Source of the DNA: Lepisosteus oculatus
Taxonomy: Eukaryota > Chordata > Actinopteri > Semionotiformes > Lepisosteidae
Reading direction: 5' to 3'
Length of the DNA stretch: 64,000 bases
Assembly: GCF_040954835.1 (NCBI RefSeq)
Contig: NC_090696.1
Location: forward strand, 76,569,722-76,633,721
Below the pieces are notes generated by a model. It did not search any database, had not been told where the DNA came from, and saw only the letters and a list, made by a program, of their open reading frames with translations. The stretch's first letter is position 1; every line of letters begins with the position of its first letter. This document shows, piece after piece, positions 44,391 to 58,900 of this stretch. The position numbers and the translations under genes were made by a program.

Positions 44391-47300
44391 TGTTTGTGGA
44401 ATTCCCCAACCTGGTTGCTTTACTCTTTCTACGAAAAACCCTAAAGATACAATATTTCTTCTCAAATTCTAATGGCAGTACAGCTCAAAGTGGCTGTTCG
44501 GTGCTTTTAATGTACAAACCCACTGTGCTCAACTATCTGTCATATCTCAAAAATATTTAATATCCATATCTGCACTGCATATTCAATTTAATAGGGATTT
44601 CTAGGGAGTACTTTTACGTCAGTTTTGTAGAGACTATGCATATTCAAAGACCTAACCTTTTTAAACTGTATAAGGTGGTAGTTTTTCTTTATAGCATCAA
44701 CATTCAGTTATGCTTGCAGTTATAACACTGCTGTTTGTTCTATAATACTGATCTTAAAATGCCAAAACGGAGATACACAGTATACAGGGGAGGTTATAGA
44801 GGGCAGAATGCATTGCTAGACAGTTTTCCTCCGTTGTTTCCCTGCCCTAAATAGAAATAAATATGAAACTGTTAATTGTAACCAGGTCATAAGGCTCCTC
44901 CTTATTGATTTAGAAGATGCGGTTTTTAAACGGTTGTGGTCCCATTGTCGGTAATGGATATATCACAGACTGCTGACTTCTCATCTCCTTCAGGCATTAA
45001 AAATTCAATACAGTATCATGACACAGTTAGCCTCATTATTGCAGAGGCAAGCGTGACCTGTGTGTCGAGGTATTGGTGACATGCTGCTAAAGAAACCGGA
45101 GAGGGGCTCCATTGTGTTGATACAGTCCTAATTTCCTAAATAAAGAAAATGTTCTAAATCTACATTACTTAATATATTTAGAAAGCTTTCTTTAATTCAT
45201 TATATTTACTACCTTGGTTTATATCATCTCGCCAATAACAGTTAGTCCTGGCTCTGTGTGTGAAAAGTGACTTTAATGCCGAATCTGGGCAGGACTGTAG
45301 ACTCAAGAAGAGAGGCTGGGGGGAAATAAAACTAAACCTCCTTTTAAAATCGTTTGAATCCCAGACTTTCAAATCCCGCTTAAACGATTTCAACAAAGCA
45401 AATAAATATCTAAAAATCTAAAATCTGTTTGTGAAAGACTTGAGGAGAATGTAGCTTTTGCCTTTTTAAATGACTTTCTGGGTACTGTGCCAACTGTGAT
45501 TTAATTACTTCCAAACGTCTTGCTCGAAGTATTTGCTGAGGGTTTTGTTGGTGTTCCAGCCATAAATGTGATGAACCTGTTCTGAGCTGGTGTGGCTGAG
45601 GAAGGCAGTACAGTGGTTAAGCCCGAGAGGTTTTGGCTCGAGCTTCTGTGTGAGTGCAGTGATCTTGAACAGAAGGCCTTTGTGTTCCTTATTATTCTAG
45701 TAGCCCAGTGAAGTCGGAACTGCCTGAGTTCTGAACTTGAGAAGGTCCTGCCTTTCTCGTTACTGAAAAGTACGAGACTAAACAACCGGCTGGTTTCTCC
45801 TCAGCTAAGTTTTATTGTTTCACCTTCTCGGGCTGTCTTGGATCAGGGTACAAGAAAACGCCAAAAAAGAGAAAACGGGCGAAATAGTGTAGAAAAGAAA
45901 GAAGGGAATTGATTGTTTTTAATAGACTTTCTTCATTGATTTATGCCGTGTAATACAGGGCTCACATTTTAAATCTCCATGTGGACTTTGGATTTGTTTG
46001 TCGGTGGCTTATAAGATGTCTCCAATTGTACGAGGCTCTGCTGCACATGCTTCGGCGATAGTGTGTTTTGTGTGTTTTATTCTCATTTTATTGAGAAGAG
46101 CCGTCCACTGGTGCTGCACTTTTCTAGGTGTTCATGTACTTTTGTCCTTTGAACTGACATCGTTGGGTTGTGTTGGGTCCTGAATGGACGTGTTTGGATG
46201 TTTTTTTTTCCTTTGTGCATTTTTAAAAAATATAATGCAGTATATGCCCTGATGTGAAACCCTTAACACTACGCAGGTGCCAGATTTATTTAAAGTCTGC
46301 TTATACATTAGGTCATGTTTAATGCATTAAGGACCTGAAATATACCATACGCTAACTTACGCGTGTTCCCAATTAATAAAACTCTTTAATTTAGGATGAA
46401 CTATAAGATTAACTGGAGTAGAACTCTTCAGAAATGTGGTTGGAGACCTCTAACCTACAGTAAATTGTCATTTTGCCTTGGTGTAGCTTTCAATTTTGTG
46501 CGGTCCTATGGCTTAAACTTTTTTCTTCATTATTTGGCTAAACCAAGATTGAAGTTCATCTTTAGAACAGGTATGTGCGTGTAGTTGTGCTGTCCTGAGG
46601 TCTGACCAAGAAGTCCAGTGCTCTTCTTAACTTTCTCAATTGTGTGAAATCTTTTAAAAATCCAAGCCATGCCCTTTTCCTGAAGTTTCCTTGTTTTGTG
46701 TTTTTTCCCCACTCCAGGAAGTTAATAGAATTATATTAAGATTCATAGGGTATTGAAGTGAAACAGAAAAAAATCCTAGGAATACTGTCTCTCAGGACTC
46801 TTAAAAGTGAAATATTAATAACAATTTCTCCTGTCAATTTTTTACACCATGTTGAATTCGCCTGGTGATATGATTGTACTGGTCTTTGCAGTTATATTAT
46901 GTGATTGCTGGCGAGTTGAGAATGTGACCTTTGTTTGTACTGAATTAATTGAGTTGGATACTTCCAACCTTTCTTCAGCCTCACAATAGTGCTGGTGGGA
47001 CATGTGTTCAAGCTCATGAGCAGATGAACAATAAATCATTTTAGTGGACATGGTTATTTCTAATTCATGAAAGCTAGGGTGAATCAGGATTTTCAAAGTC
47101 ACACTACAACACTTCTCAATTCATCACTACCATCAAAGGATTTCTGGATTTTAAATTGCTGAGCAACGAACCTGTAAACCAAAAATGTTTCGATTGTTCC
47201 AAATGTGCCGTTCTTGAAAGGTGGTCACATTTTTAATACAGGCTGTTTGTAAATATTCAACAGTTGGAGGGGAACCTCGCTAATTTGAAGATTCATGACG

Positions 47301-47692
47301 CAACAAATGTAAAGTAAGGTGTTTAGAAAATGTAATATTGTGTTTTACCCTGGACCATAGTTGTCTCGTAGTAACCCTTTGAACATTTTGATTCCCAAAT
47401 GTTTTTTAATATACCTCGCATGATTTTCCCTATGGTTTTACAATAGGAAAGTCAATCACAATTTATTTTTACTGCTGCTTTTACTGTTTTATGCTGTGCT
47501 TTTCCAGGATACACTCTCCCTTTACCATGGTATAAGTACTGTCAACCTCTACAGCTTTATTTAAGTAAATACAGTGTGTATTCTACTTAAAGATTTAATG
47601 TGAAAATACAGATGCTCCTAATAAAATATTCACTTTAGGGTTTATTAATCTTTTTCCAATTTAATTTTCAACTTCTCTATTTTACTTTCCAG

Positions 47693-49987
47693 GGATGGAT
47701 CCAGATGCTGATTATTTGGGATGAATCTAGAATGTTGAAATTTTAGAATCTTGTATTTCCTGGATGAGCACGGCACGGCTACAATGAAGTTGAAGATGGT
47801 GACCAAGAAGCCAAACCCGTTGGTTAACTTCAATGTGATCTTTGAAGTGTGCAAGACGGCCTTATCCCTCTGAATGTGCTGGGATCTGTTATAAGTTGAA
47901 AGACAAATTTGGTTCGTAAGTCCTTAAATATAACTGCAAATTGCAAAATGAGTGTTAACAATGTGGGTGAGCAAAGGAAGATGGAATTTAGACTTGAAGC
48001 CTGCAATAGCAAGAGAGTCTCATTGCTGATAGGAGATCGAAATGGCAATAAGGTCCTCTGTAATACAGAGTCTCTTCCAGATTCCTTTAGAAGCATCAGT
48101 AGTTTGAGCAGTGGGAGTACAGGTAGTCCTGATGTTGAGATGATTGAGTGTGACCTGAGCATGGTGCCGCATGCAGAGGACTTTGCTGATGGCAATGTGT
48201 TTCAGAGCGATGGCTTCAATTCCACTGTGCTAAAGAAACCTGGAAGGCTTTGTGACAAAGTGGAATTACCTGATTCGGAATCTGCTGGCTGCAGCATGTC
48301 TTCACAGGAGTCCATGGAAAATTCACCCCAAAACCATCTCGGGATGGAATTGGATACATGGAATGATAATCTTGCCCTTGAGACGTCGGGCTTTCAGGAA
48401 TATAGCAGTGGCCAGAATAAGTACAACGTAGACGTGTGTATAAGGTGCACAGGTTACTCTTTGGGCCGACGAATTTCTGAAACTGATGAAGAATGGCTAG
48501 AGGACGCTCCTGAAACCGAAAACCCAGGGTGTGCCAACGAGGAGGAAAACATCTCTGTGGGAACCGGACAGAGTTCCCTGGATGATCCGAGTTCTGGTGA
48601 GCTGTTAGTGAGGAGAAGCAGCTTCGATGCAAGTGGCTCCGACAAGCCTTCTAGTCTGTCTGTGGTGGAAGAGTCGAGCAGCTCTTGCAGTGTCCCTGCT
48701 GACTTGGGCAGGCTGTCGAGCGTGATGCCAGACATTTGTGGAGGTTCTCTGGAGGGGAGACGTGTGGTCAGAGACGGCATGGACGTTGGAAATTGCACTG
48801 TGGAAGCAGTCAAGGAATGCACTGGAGAATCTTTAAGCACAGACAATGGTCTGCCCCTTGAAAAGTGTTTTAGCAGTTTCCCACGTGAGATGGAAGGGAC
48901 TGAAGGAAGGGTTTCTCATGCATCTTTCAGTCCAAGTAGCTGTATGAACTTGAGAGAGCCGCGTGTGGAACGTATGTCAACAAATGATGTAAGAGGCTTG
49001 AATGCTTTATTTGGCCAAGACTGCACAGCACAGGAGACCTGTGGAGAGACGGGTGTTGATGCCGCAGATCGTGGCTCAGTTTGGGCGAGTGCGGTTGAGG
49101 TGAAGGGTCCTGAACAGTTGCAAAGTATATTGCTTCCTCCCAAAGGAGACTCGGCAGCGGAGAGCAAGACGTTTCTGGTTATTAGTTCTGAGGATTCGGA
49201 TTGCAATTGCAGCGTGCAGACCTCTACTCCTCAGCCGGATTCCCGGAATGTAACTTTCTGCGTCCATTCGTTCGACAATGACGTTTCTGAGCAGCCGTCG
49301 GACATCCGCGAAGGTGATCTCGGGAGCCCGGCTCATCGGATCGTTCAGCAGCGGCCTCCCTCGCCAAAAGAGCCCACAAGAACAAAGCCGTCTGCGCTGG
49401 TGGCAAGCAAAAATGCCAAAGCCGAGATTAAGAAGTTTCCTAAGCCCGACTTTAAGAATATAAAGCCTAAAGTTGTTTCGAGACCAGTCACTTTGTCAAA
49501 GACCTCAAGTTCGGCACGAGCAAAGGCTTCTCCGCGGCCCGCTGTGGCCAGCAGAGGCCCTCCCTCTCTCTCCCCTCCCAGGGACGTGCCGCAAACGGGA
49601 CAGAAGAACTCTGGGTCGGGATCTTGGAAAAGTCGGAATAAGGTGGTTCTTCCCTCCGCTGGTCCGGGCAGACCACCCGCTAGCGCTTCAAACGAAATGT
49701 CCACTAGGGTCCAGAAAACGTCCTCCAGCTGTGTCCAGAAGATGGCGGACAGAGACGGCTGTGCCAACTCCTCCAGCTCGCTGACCTCTGACCCTGCGGT
49801 CGGCGGCGGCACCGCCAAACACCCGTCTAAGCAGGGCAGCCAGAACAAACCCGCTGCGTCTTCGCCGAAATCTTCGCCTCGGAAGGAGCGCACGGGATGC
49901 GGCTTGCTGTCGTCCGTCGTGCCCGAGGCAGCGCAGAATCGCATTTCGCCGGAATCGCCCCCGGACGACGTACGAGAGAGATCTGCA
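47693..49987 (+). CDS. MTUS1: MTUS1 large first coding exon with 5' UTR (ATG 47948)
   Basis: A long pyrimidine tract ends TACTTTCCAG at 47692. The leader 47693-47947 is followed by ATG 47948-47950 (MSVNNVGEQRKMEF) and 680 codons to donor GTAAGTA at 49988, phase 0. The frame remains open upstream of this ATG only to 47909, without another ATG. The product is acidic and serine-rich in the first half (SSGSTGSPDVEMIE, EEWLEDAPE) and basic toward the end (KASPRPAVASR, SSPKSSPRKERT), as in human MTUS1 isoform-long exon 2. Reading through the donor adds 37 codons before a stop. Confidence 0.9.
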
Positions 49988-52900
49988 GTAAGTACGGTGG
50001 GTTTTCTTTTTCCTCCAGTATCATCTAGTTTGTTAGCAGCAGCTTTTAACAAAACCAATTAATATTTTGAGTGTACATCATTTTCAATAATTATAAAGAC
50101 ACCGAATAGACATGTTGTTATGGTGCAGCTTATGTTCACCATACAGTATGTCTGCATGATATTGCTGCAGTCCGTCTTTCATTGTCAGTCTTTCTGTCGC
50201 GTAGCTCGTTATCTGTGCAAGTCATTGTGTGCTCTGAGAAACTATTTTTGGGCATACTGGTGTGAGTTTTTATTAGACTTCACCAAAACAATGAGGAATG
50301 TAAAGGAAACCTGTGAGTTTTATCTGTACGTAAATAGTTCTTGGGAGTTGTTTTTTTTTTTAGTTTGAATTAGTTTTGCACATGTTGATGGCAGTGCTAC
50401 ACTGCAGAATGGACAGGAAACGGCTTCTCTCATGAAGGACACGCGGTTCTTGGGTTCAAAGTGTGTGCAGAATGAGCACAAGTAACACAAGCTTCCTGAT
50501 GGAGCTGGCCCCGAATATCCGTTTCCAGCATCTGCGAGGCGTGTTGAGAGAGCTGTGAGTAGTGGTCGGATCAGCTTTAACTTTTTTTTTTCCCCCATGG
50601 CTTTTGTGTTACACAGCCTCGCGGTATTGAGCATTTGGATACAGTGCAATCAGTCATTAGAGGCTGGAGGATTGTTTGATTATAATGCCATTGTATGGCA
50701 TCCCGTCAATACATTGATATAAAAAAAGAAAACATGAATATATGTAAAGCATTTATAGTACTAGTTTCGAATACATCATGAATATTATATGCCTACACTG
50801 CATACAGTCTCGCCTTTTTATCCATAGGGCAGCTTCAGTAATGGATTTATTCTCAATCCCGTTCAGTCTTTGAGTCTCAAAGGTGGGGTGATGCTGAAGT
50901 TCTCAGGCAAGATTTTTGCACGGTTTCGGTCCGCAATCAAACGCTCGTATTGGTCATGTGATGCAGTGCATATGACTTGGTAAGTTGAATATTGTTTTAA
51001 AAGAAATTCATTTAGCAAAACAAACCTTGATATACAGTATGACTTAAGTCAAAGACAAGGCGCAATGTATCTGCGATTGTAGCTTCCAGGTTTAATCATT
51101 ATACTCGAAATACCCTGCCTGCTAGTGAATTAATAACTGCTTTAACAAAAGCAGAAACCATGCACTCCCCCAGCCTGACGGCAGAGCGTGTTTATTGTTT
51201 CTTATCCCGTTGCTGAGTTTAGTGAAAACATTTCTACTGAACGGAAACATCATGTTGAAATGGAAGAATTGGCTCAAGCCAAAAAGGTGCTTGTATAGTA
51301 GGAGCACAACATTACTTTTAAGTAGTCCGTCGTTAAAAGTATGAAAGTTAAAATCTGGTTTTGACAGGCTGAGGAGAAGATGGAAGAATTTGCTTATTAC
51401 CTCCCGCCTTCAGGTAAAATTTCATTCCGTTATCACCTGCCAGGCCTTTTTTGAGCGGTTCCCCCGATTTTCTCGCCTCGTCACAATCCCAGTATGCTGT
51501 AAATTCCTGCGCTGTGCCAGGGGCCTGCCAGACTTGAGCCCCATTTCTGAGATGAGCTGGGGCAACGTGCTGTCTAGGGCTCGGGACCCCACTGAACAAG
51601 CTGTCAAAATATGTCAAAATTTGCTGGTTTCAGCATTTCTTTTTTTTTTCTTCAAGTAATGAAGTGAATCGCAAAGCTTTTTTCTTCCTACCAGCGTATA
51701 CAACAAATCCTCTTTCCAGCTGCTTTTCCCAGTGCAGGGCTGCAGGGGAGCTGGGGGCCAGTGTAGTGTGTGCTGTATTGTTGTTCTATTCAAATGTTTG
51801 TCTGACTCCAGCTTGATTTCCAGGCGCTTATTTCCCAGCGAGTGAGAGCATCTCGAAGCAGGTGGGGGAAAATCTGTTTCTAAGAAATCAAGGAACCCCA
51901 GAGTTTAATCGGATAATCTAGCCGACTTTGATACCCAAGGAGTGTTTTCCATTGTACAGCCTCTCTAGCTTACATCGAGAACGAGTCCGAACCTCAGTCC
52001 TACACTCTGCCCATGTGTCAAGCTACTCCATGAAGTGTGGGCGATGTTGTGGACTTGAGGCCCATGTGCACCAGAAAGTGGGTGTGGAGTGAATTGATGC
52101 AGTGAAATCAGTTGAACGTGAACCCGATTCCCAGAGCTTCCCCACCGCAAGCAAGACGGCAGTGCCGAGTCCACTCTCGCAGCGGTGTGGACTGAGCGGT
52201 CAGGTCCGGAGGCAGTCCGCACCACAGAGGGATAAAATAACATCTTGGACCTTTATGGGGGTGGGAGGGGGAATCACGATTTCGATACTCGGTTTAGGAT
52301 TCGGATTCTTCAAGGTTTACTTGCTGTGCGAAGCTTGAAATTTGGTTCCTTTTGGAGTGAACGCAAAGCCTTGGAATATAAAGTTATAAAACAGGAAGCC
52401 GGCAAAACAATACATTTTCATTTGACAGTCCTCTGTAAGACGCAGTCCGACACATCAGCATTCGTCCTCTGGATTCTGTCAGTTTTTTTCCCTGCAAAGT
52501 GTTGCATCATATCTGTTTTGCCAGAGGTGTACTGCATGTGCAAATGTTTTTGAGAAAGTATTGCCGCCCATCTAAACTCGTGTTACACCGGTGGTGGGAG
52601 GTGTGCTTCCACTGTCCTGTTGAAAGACTGGAAGGAATACTTGGCTGGCTGGGTGCCAGTATTGTCTTTTTTTAATTCTGCGGGTTTGAGAGACTGCTGT
52701 CGGGGAAATGCGTGGTTTGTGTGTGCATAAGGCATCATCTTTAATGCTTCATTTCTACCTCAAAATAAAATACCGTCATTTTTCCCACGTGACGTGTTTC
52801 GTTCTGTTGTTTTTCCGATCATGCGAAATTCCAGATGACAAAATAGAAATTGGTATTTGATGAAGACGTCGGTCCACCCTCATGTATTGGAGAGTTGTTG

Positions 52901-55900
52901 ATTGTTGGTTTTTTTTTTGAAGTGATGTAAAACCTTTATTCACCCGTTCTTGAAAGCGAGGCTTTTTTTCCGGTGAGCATAAGACCGTTTGTTTAAGAAA
53001 AAAGTTAATGCCGAAAGACTGAGACAAAACTTTTTTTGTGCATTTGCAAACGTACTGCTGAAATTTTTAATTCATCTTTTGAGCCTCAGTTCTTAAACTA
53101 GACTTACCATGTAGAAGCAAGAACTAGAATTGTTTAATCAAGACGTATTTTATTTTTGCTAGATTGTTGTATTGTTTCACAATGCTGTTAGCATTTGTGT
53201 TTGGTTAGAAATTCGAGTTTTACATTATGTATTTAACCTGCTGTCCGAATGGTGATGCACGCTTTTTATTTTTACAAGCACCTGGTCACTGCAGGTGTTG
53301 AAAACTTTTTTTTTGTAATGAAGTCTATGGTGAATGAATTTAAAAAATAAGATTGTTTTATTTTGCAAAGCTTTAATGGAAGACAACCTACCGTAGGAGC
53401 TAAGCAGAATATATCCACGCACGAATTAGCAGGTATTAATATTTCAGTTACTCGTAAGGTATACAATTCCTTCTGTCTTCCTTGAGCAAGTACCTTTTGA
53501 GCGTCTTGTGTCAGTGGACGATTGTAATTCTACTAGTGGTAATGTACAGTGAGACGCAGACCGCGACATTCAGTAAGTTTGTCGAATATAATGCTTGCAG
53601 TGAACTCCAAATATTTACTGGTATGAAAGTGAGCTTTCTCAGGCACCCGATTATTAATAACTATGCTGCGGTGCTAACTGGAGATCAACAAGTAAGGACC
53701 TTTTCAATGAGCTGTATGAGCTCTACAGTATGTACTGTAAGGTCCCAAAATAAGCAGGCGAACTCTCGCATTTGGCAGGTCGCTTGTTGCGTTATGCTGA
53801 TGTTAAATAGTTTCAAAAGATGTATTTTCACTTCAAAGAATCAAAATGTGTACCTTTTGCAAAATATGTTTGGTATCCGTACGCTTAAAAAAAGCTTTTT
53901 CTTTTAAAATAAGCATGGCTGGAAATGGCCCTTTGCAGTACATACTGTACGCAGCGTGCCACCCGTGGCTTGAGAGACGAAGTGTTGTAAAACTTTCCAC
54001 TTTCAGCAAGCTATTGAAGGCATGAGTAAGAAGACTGAAGTGCCTTCGCCCACAGATACTCTCCATGTGCACTGTGTTTATGGAAGAGGGGAAAAAAATG
54101 GGCTGGAGCTGCCAGTGTCCCAGGGGAAAGTAGTACAAAAGCAACTTAGTGCCGAGCTTGCGTGAGCTTAATGCGCCTCTCGCCTGAGTTTAGATGGCCA
54201 ACACCGCAGTAAGCATTAGAAGCCCTGACTTCTGCCTGCTAGCGTGGGGCTCGGTGAGGAAAAGCGTGTTCTTTTCACGACCCCTTTCTCCTGAACAGTC
54301 GGCGGCCCCAGACGCCAGCAGGACCAGACTTGGACAGAAGCCATACCCTAGTAAACCGAGAGGCGCTCCGTCTTCTCTGGCTCCAGCTGCGAACCTCCGA
54401 CTGCCGCCTCCTGCATCGAAGCCGAAGCTGGGAGCTTCAGGCCGAGATGGCAGTGCCCCGGGAAACGCGTCTCCCTCCAGGACCAAACCGCTGTCAGCAC
54501 CTGGTAAGACCCACCGCAACATGTGAGCCGCTGCCGTTTCAGTGTTGCCACACAGCAGCAGCGGCAGCTTGACTTGCACACCGGCGCCTGCCTTCTGCGT
54601 CAGGACCCCCGCACACCTGCTGTCTGGTCACTTGGGTGTTCAGGGAAGAAAAAAAAAGTCAAGTTTTGTTTCAGAGGTCTTTAGTGCGGTATGAACAGTC
54701 TGACGCTTCGTGTACAGTGTAAGATGTCTCTGACCTGATATTTGTTGGTTTTTATAGTGCTAAAAGTTTAAAGTAATTCTGAAAAAAAAAGAAGTTCTCC
54801 TTTGCTCAGCAGGTGTAGTTTGTTGTAGGAATGTGGAGCTAATTTTCTAGAAGCAAATCCTAAAAAAAACAACAACAAATCTGTGCTGTCAGCACTGTGA
54901 ATTGAATTTTAGTATGAAACGCTTTTTCTCTGACTAATATCTAAAGCGCCTGCTGCCCTGTATTAATGGAATTGTACTTAAAGTCTAAACCTTGTAATTG
55001 GGGGCCTGTCATCAGACGTTGATCTCTTGTAATTGAATTTCTTTTGCGTTTATTTTTGGGTTCAGGTTTTGAGTCTTTCGGCTGTAATATATTTGAAAGA
55101 AAATGTAAAAACTACTAGAGTTTTATTTGACAAGGTAACTTACTCATTTGACATGAGCTGTCGCTTTTATTTTACCAGGGGAAAAGCTTTGTTTGGCAAA
55201 GTCTACGGTCGTTGCTTTTCTGCTTATTTCGGGAAATCAAATGAAAGTGAGCCTTAAGGTTCCTGTCCCATTTGTTGAATTGGAAAAGCAGTTAAACCCA
55301 GAAGGAACTCTGCAGGAGAAGTTAGGCTTGGTTTCAAAAGTGATGTGTAGAGTGAGAAAACACACAGATTTCCTGACCAGATCGACACATTTGTATTTGA
55401 AAATTTTTTTGCTCTAAAACTCATTTCTAAGTATTGCAAAGGAACAGGTAATGGGTTTATTCCATGCTGGAAAAAAAGGAAACACCTACTTGAACTATTT
55501 CTAAGTCTTGTCTCGTTTAAAAAATGGCACAAGGGGACACTGAGTAAAATAGCGTTTTCTGTGCTTCAGAGGTACAATTGCCCTTTTCCTTAAGTGAATA
55601 AGGATGTGTTGATCACATCGCGTTGTAGTAAAAAGCGGCACGCTCTCTGCTTAATCCCAAAACGCAAGGTTACATGGTCCTTTCGATTCCAAATTCTGTA
55701 ACTTTCTCCTGACAAATAAATCACCAGTGTTCCCCGCCTTCACAGAATGAGTGCTTTTTTGACAACTGTCTTGCTGTGGGGGGAATATTAACTGCAGTAC
55801 CCAAACGTGCCATTTGGTGGCCTGTGGTTAACGGGCTCCAGTAATCTACACAGAGCACTTTTCCTGTTCCCGTTGAACAATGCTGACTGAGACACACGTG

Positions 55901-58900
55901 TCATTGACTCAGTAAACCCCTTGAGGCCGTTGCCATGGAAACAGATGTGCGTAACCTCCGTATTCCTCTCAGGACAGGAGCAGAAACAGTTTTTTTCCCC
56001 GTTGCCTCTGCTCTTAGTAGTGTTAAGGAAAAGCGAGTGACTAGGGTGTGGGGGGTTTCTTGTGATGGGAAGCCAACTGCAGTGGAACAAATGAGAGGAA
56101 AGGGATATTGTGAAGATCCTTTCAGAAATTCGGCAGACAAAGGCTATCTTGACTCCTGAAAATAAAAATACTGTACTATAGAGTTGTTTCACTTAGTGGG
56201 CACAACAGGCGATTTTGTGGCTTTTAATCATGAGGAAAGAATACCAAACTTCCCGTCTGGGTGAATCTGCATCTGAAGTGTTACCAGTAGATGTGTATTA
56301 TTGTCCAAATGCTGCTGTGCTCTCTGAACGTTGCTGCAGTATTATTAACGCAGTCTTGCACCACTTCAAGTTATTGAGAATGTCGTTTTCCCTGCTGACT
56401 GATGCCCAGGCAGGAGCGGATGGATGTTCTGTAGGTGGTATTTCTGTAACGGCTCCAGCGTTCCACCTCGATGAAACAGCTTGAATGTTTTACAAAGTTA
56501 AAGCCCTCTTCAGGCTTGGAAAGGGAAACCACAGTTTGTTGTTTTGTTTTTTTTTTACTGTGAGGTTAAAACCGTTCTGTAATATCTATTCACAACCTTT
56601 TTGGTTGAGTTAGGAAAATATATTTTGCACTGTTTTGCCATTTCCTAAATGTCATAAATTTATTGGGGGGGGGGAGTTTTACTGGTCGCAGACTTTTGTG
56701 TTAAAGGCTTACAAAGCAAGGGAGGCCTTTAGGCCTGACTGGAACCAGCTCACGTTGAATTGATAAAATAATCCATTTTAGGGGTTTTGTTTTGACTCCA
56801 AATCTGACTTTGTAGCAATTCAAGTAGTTTTATCGCCTCCAAGTTTGATTTACCTGGCAATACAAATTATTAGAAGCATAGCAGAACTGTGAATCTGCCA
56901 AGGAGTATGTAACATTGTTCCTGTTCAGATACACTAGTTCAAACTGTGCTTTGCTTGGCCTCTTGAATCCCAGCTCTATTGATTCTAGTGGTTATAGTTT
57001 TGTAGGAGCACACTCCCACCTTTTATTTGTGCTAAAGCTGAAAACTGACTCCATAGTCACATTTATATAACATTTGGTATTTTAATCAAGACATATAAAG
57101 AGTTCCTGCTAAGCTCAAGCATTCTAGTTCCCAACATGTTGAGGTTATTGAAGTAAATGAGGAATTATGAAAATACTTGCTGTCCTGTTAGGGCCTTTTG
57201 TTCTTGTATCCATGCACTAGTTTAAGTGGAATATCTGTATATGTGTTGTGTAGCCTTGATTTTGGAGTGTGTAGTCTTTCCAGTATTTTTTTTTAAAAGC
57301 GTTGTCTGAATTCTGCAGCAGTATGGAGCGCGTTCAGGCATGACCATAGACGTGATTTGGAATTATGAGTGAGGTCATCTTGAATTAAAACGTGTACCTC
57401 TCTGCATACCTTTAAAATGAAGCACTCCCCCTCAAAAATCACCCAAGCCAGTGGGCGGAGGAGGTATAAAAATAGCAGGCAAATGGAATATGGGCATAAA
57501 TAAACTGACCTTCACTTCTGCGATATGAATTTGTAGGTGCTCAGAAAATGCGGGTGGCGGACAGGACGCCTGCTACAAGACAACCCATGAACCCGGGCTC
57601 CGGTTCAGCTCGGTCCGCAGCGGCGTCCAAACTGCCCGTGAAGCCGCAGGCGCTGCGGAGGACATCGAGCGTCTCCTCGGTAGCCAGCTCGCTCAGTGAG
57701 CCCAACACTGCCACGGGCAACGGCAGGGGTAAGCAGCCCGTCGTGCGGTCCGGATCGGCCCCGGACTCCCAGGGGCTTAGTCTCCCTTCGCTCTCTGGAA
57801 CTGAGCAACACGGCAGCGGCGGCGTCTCCAGCACGCTCGAGCTCGTCCTGCGGCTGTGTGGCGCCTTGACGGGACGAGGTTGAAAGTTAAATGCTTAAAT
57901 GATTCGCCTCGTCCTCAACAACACTTCACGATGACTCATAAACGGCTCGTGAGATAATCTATGCTGGTCTTCAGCTAGACTGACATGCGAGTGTGCAAGG
58001 ATTTCCCATGTTTGTTTTGCAGGGAAGCCTCAATCCCGTCTGGCAGTGTGAAACAAATGGGATTGTTTCCCAGTAATTAAATGATTGTTATTCCGATAGG
58101 GAGAGCAGCGCGTTCTTGCATGACAGCATTGCACTGCTTGTCCAAAAAAGAATTGGGTTATTACGGTCCGATATTGCTCGCATATGACTACATTTTTATT
58201 TTTTTCTGTGCAGTCAGCAGATCTTACACTGGCTGTACTATGTTTTAGTGCTCGTGACATTCATCTCTCATGCTGTTGGTTGTAGCAGGAGTGACGTTGC
58301 AGTGCATGACAGCTGACGGTCAGAGAGGAGTTTCTGATGAACCCAAGTGCTTCAGTATCACAGTAGTGATGCTGTCTTCCAGAGGCTGCACATTAAACCT
58401 GAAAAATAGTTCTTGAATATCTTTTATAAGACTCCAGAATGACTTTACATTAAGTGCATGAATACCTCACTTATAAACCTTTATTTTTTTTAAGCTGTGC
58501 TTTACTGGTATGTCAAAACAGGCTGTCTTGTTTAGTTTCTTCTGCTTGTGTAATCCTGTATTACTGTATTACAAGCAACCTGCTGTGGAATTTAAATGTA
58601 AACTAAAAACGGCTCTGCTGCAGGAGTTACAAGGTGACCCCGATTTATGAAGAGGCCTGTAGGTAAACGGATTAAGGCCGTATTTTTCCCATTTTATTTT
58701 CAGGTCCCCAGCTTTTACCTGTAAATTTTGGAATTCTCATTCAATGGGTCAGAACAACTATATTCAAAAATATAATGTGGAAATAAGAAGCCACACACTC
58801 CATTCCATTCCATTTTGCTTTATAAACACAATGCAGCTTTGCTCAATAAATTTACAATTCTGCGTATATTGCTTTTTTCCCTTTTATTTTTTTTTATCTC

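Larger units (their letters stand above)
29600..47692. other. Long spacer / probable MTUS1 5' intron
   Basis: About 18 kb without a recognisable protein-coding exon. It holds repeats (listed separately), a GC-rich patch at 36480-36860, donor-like sites at 39573, an exon-like segment at 37403-37493 and many short chance ORFs. Part of it is probably an intron joining an upstream MTUS1 first exon to 47693. Confidence 0.5.

Noticed and set aside
49345..50058. 237-codon minus-strand ORF
   Set aside because: It is the antisense shadow of the large MTUS1 exon.
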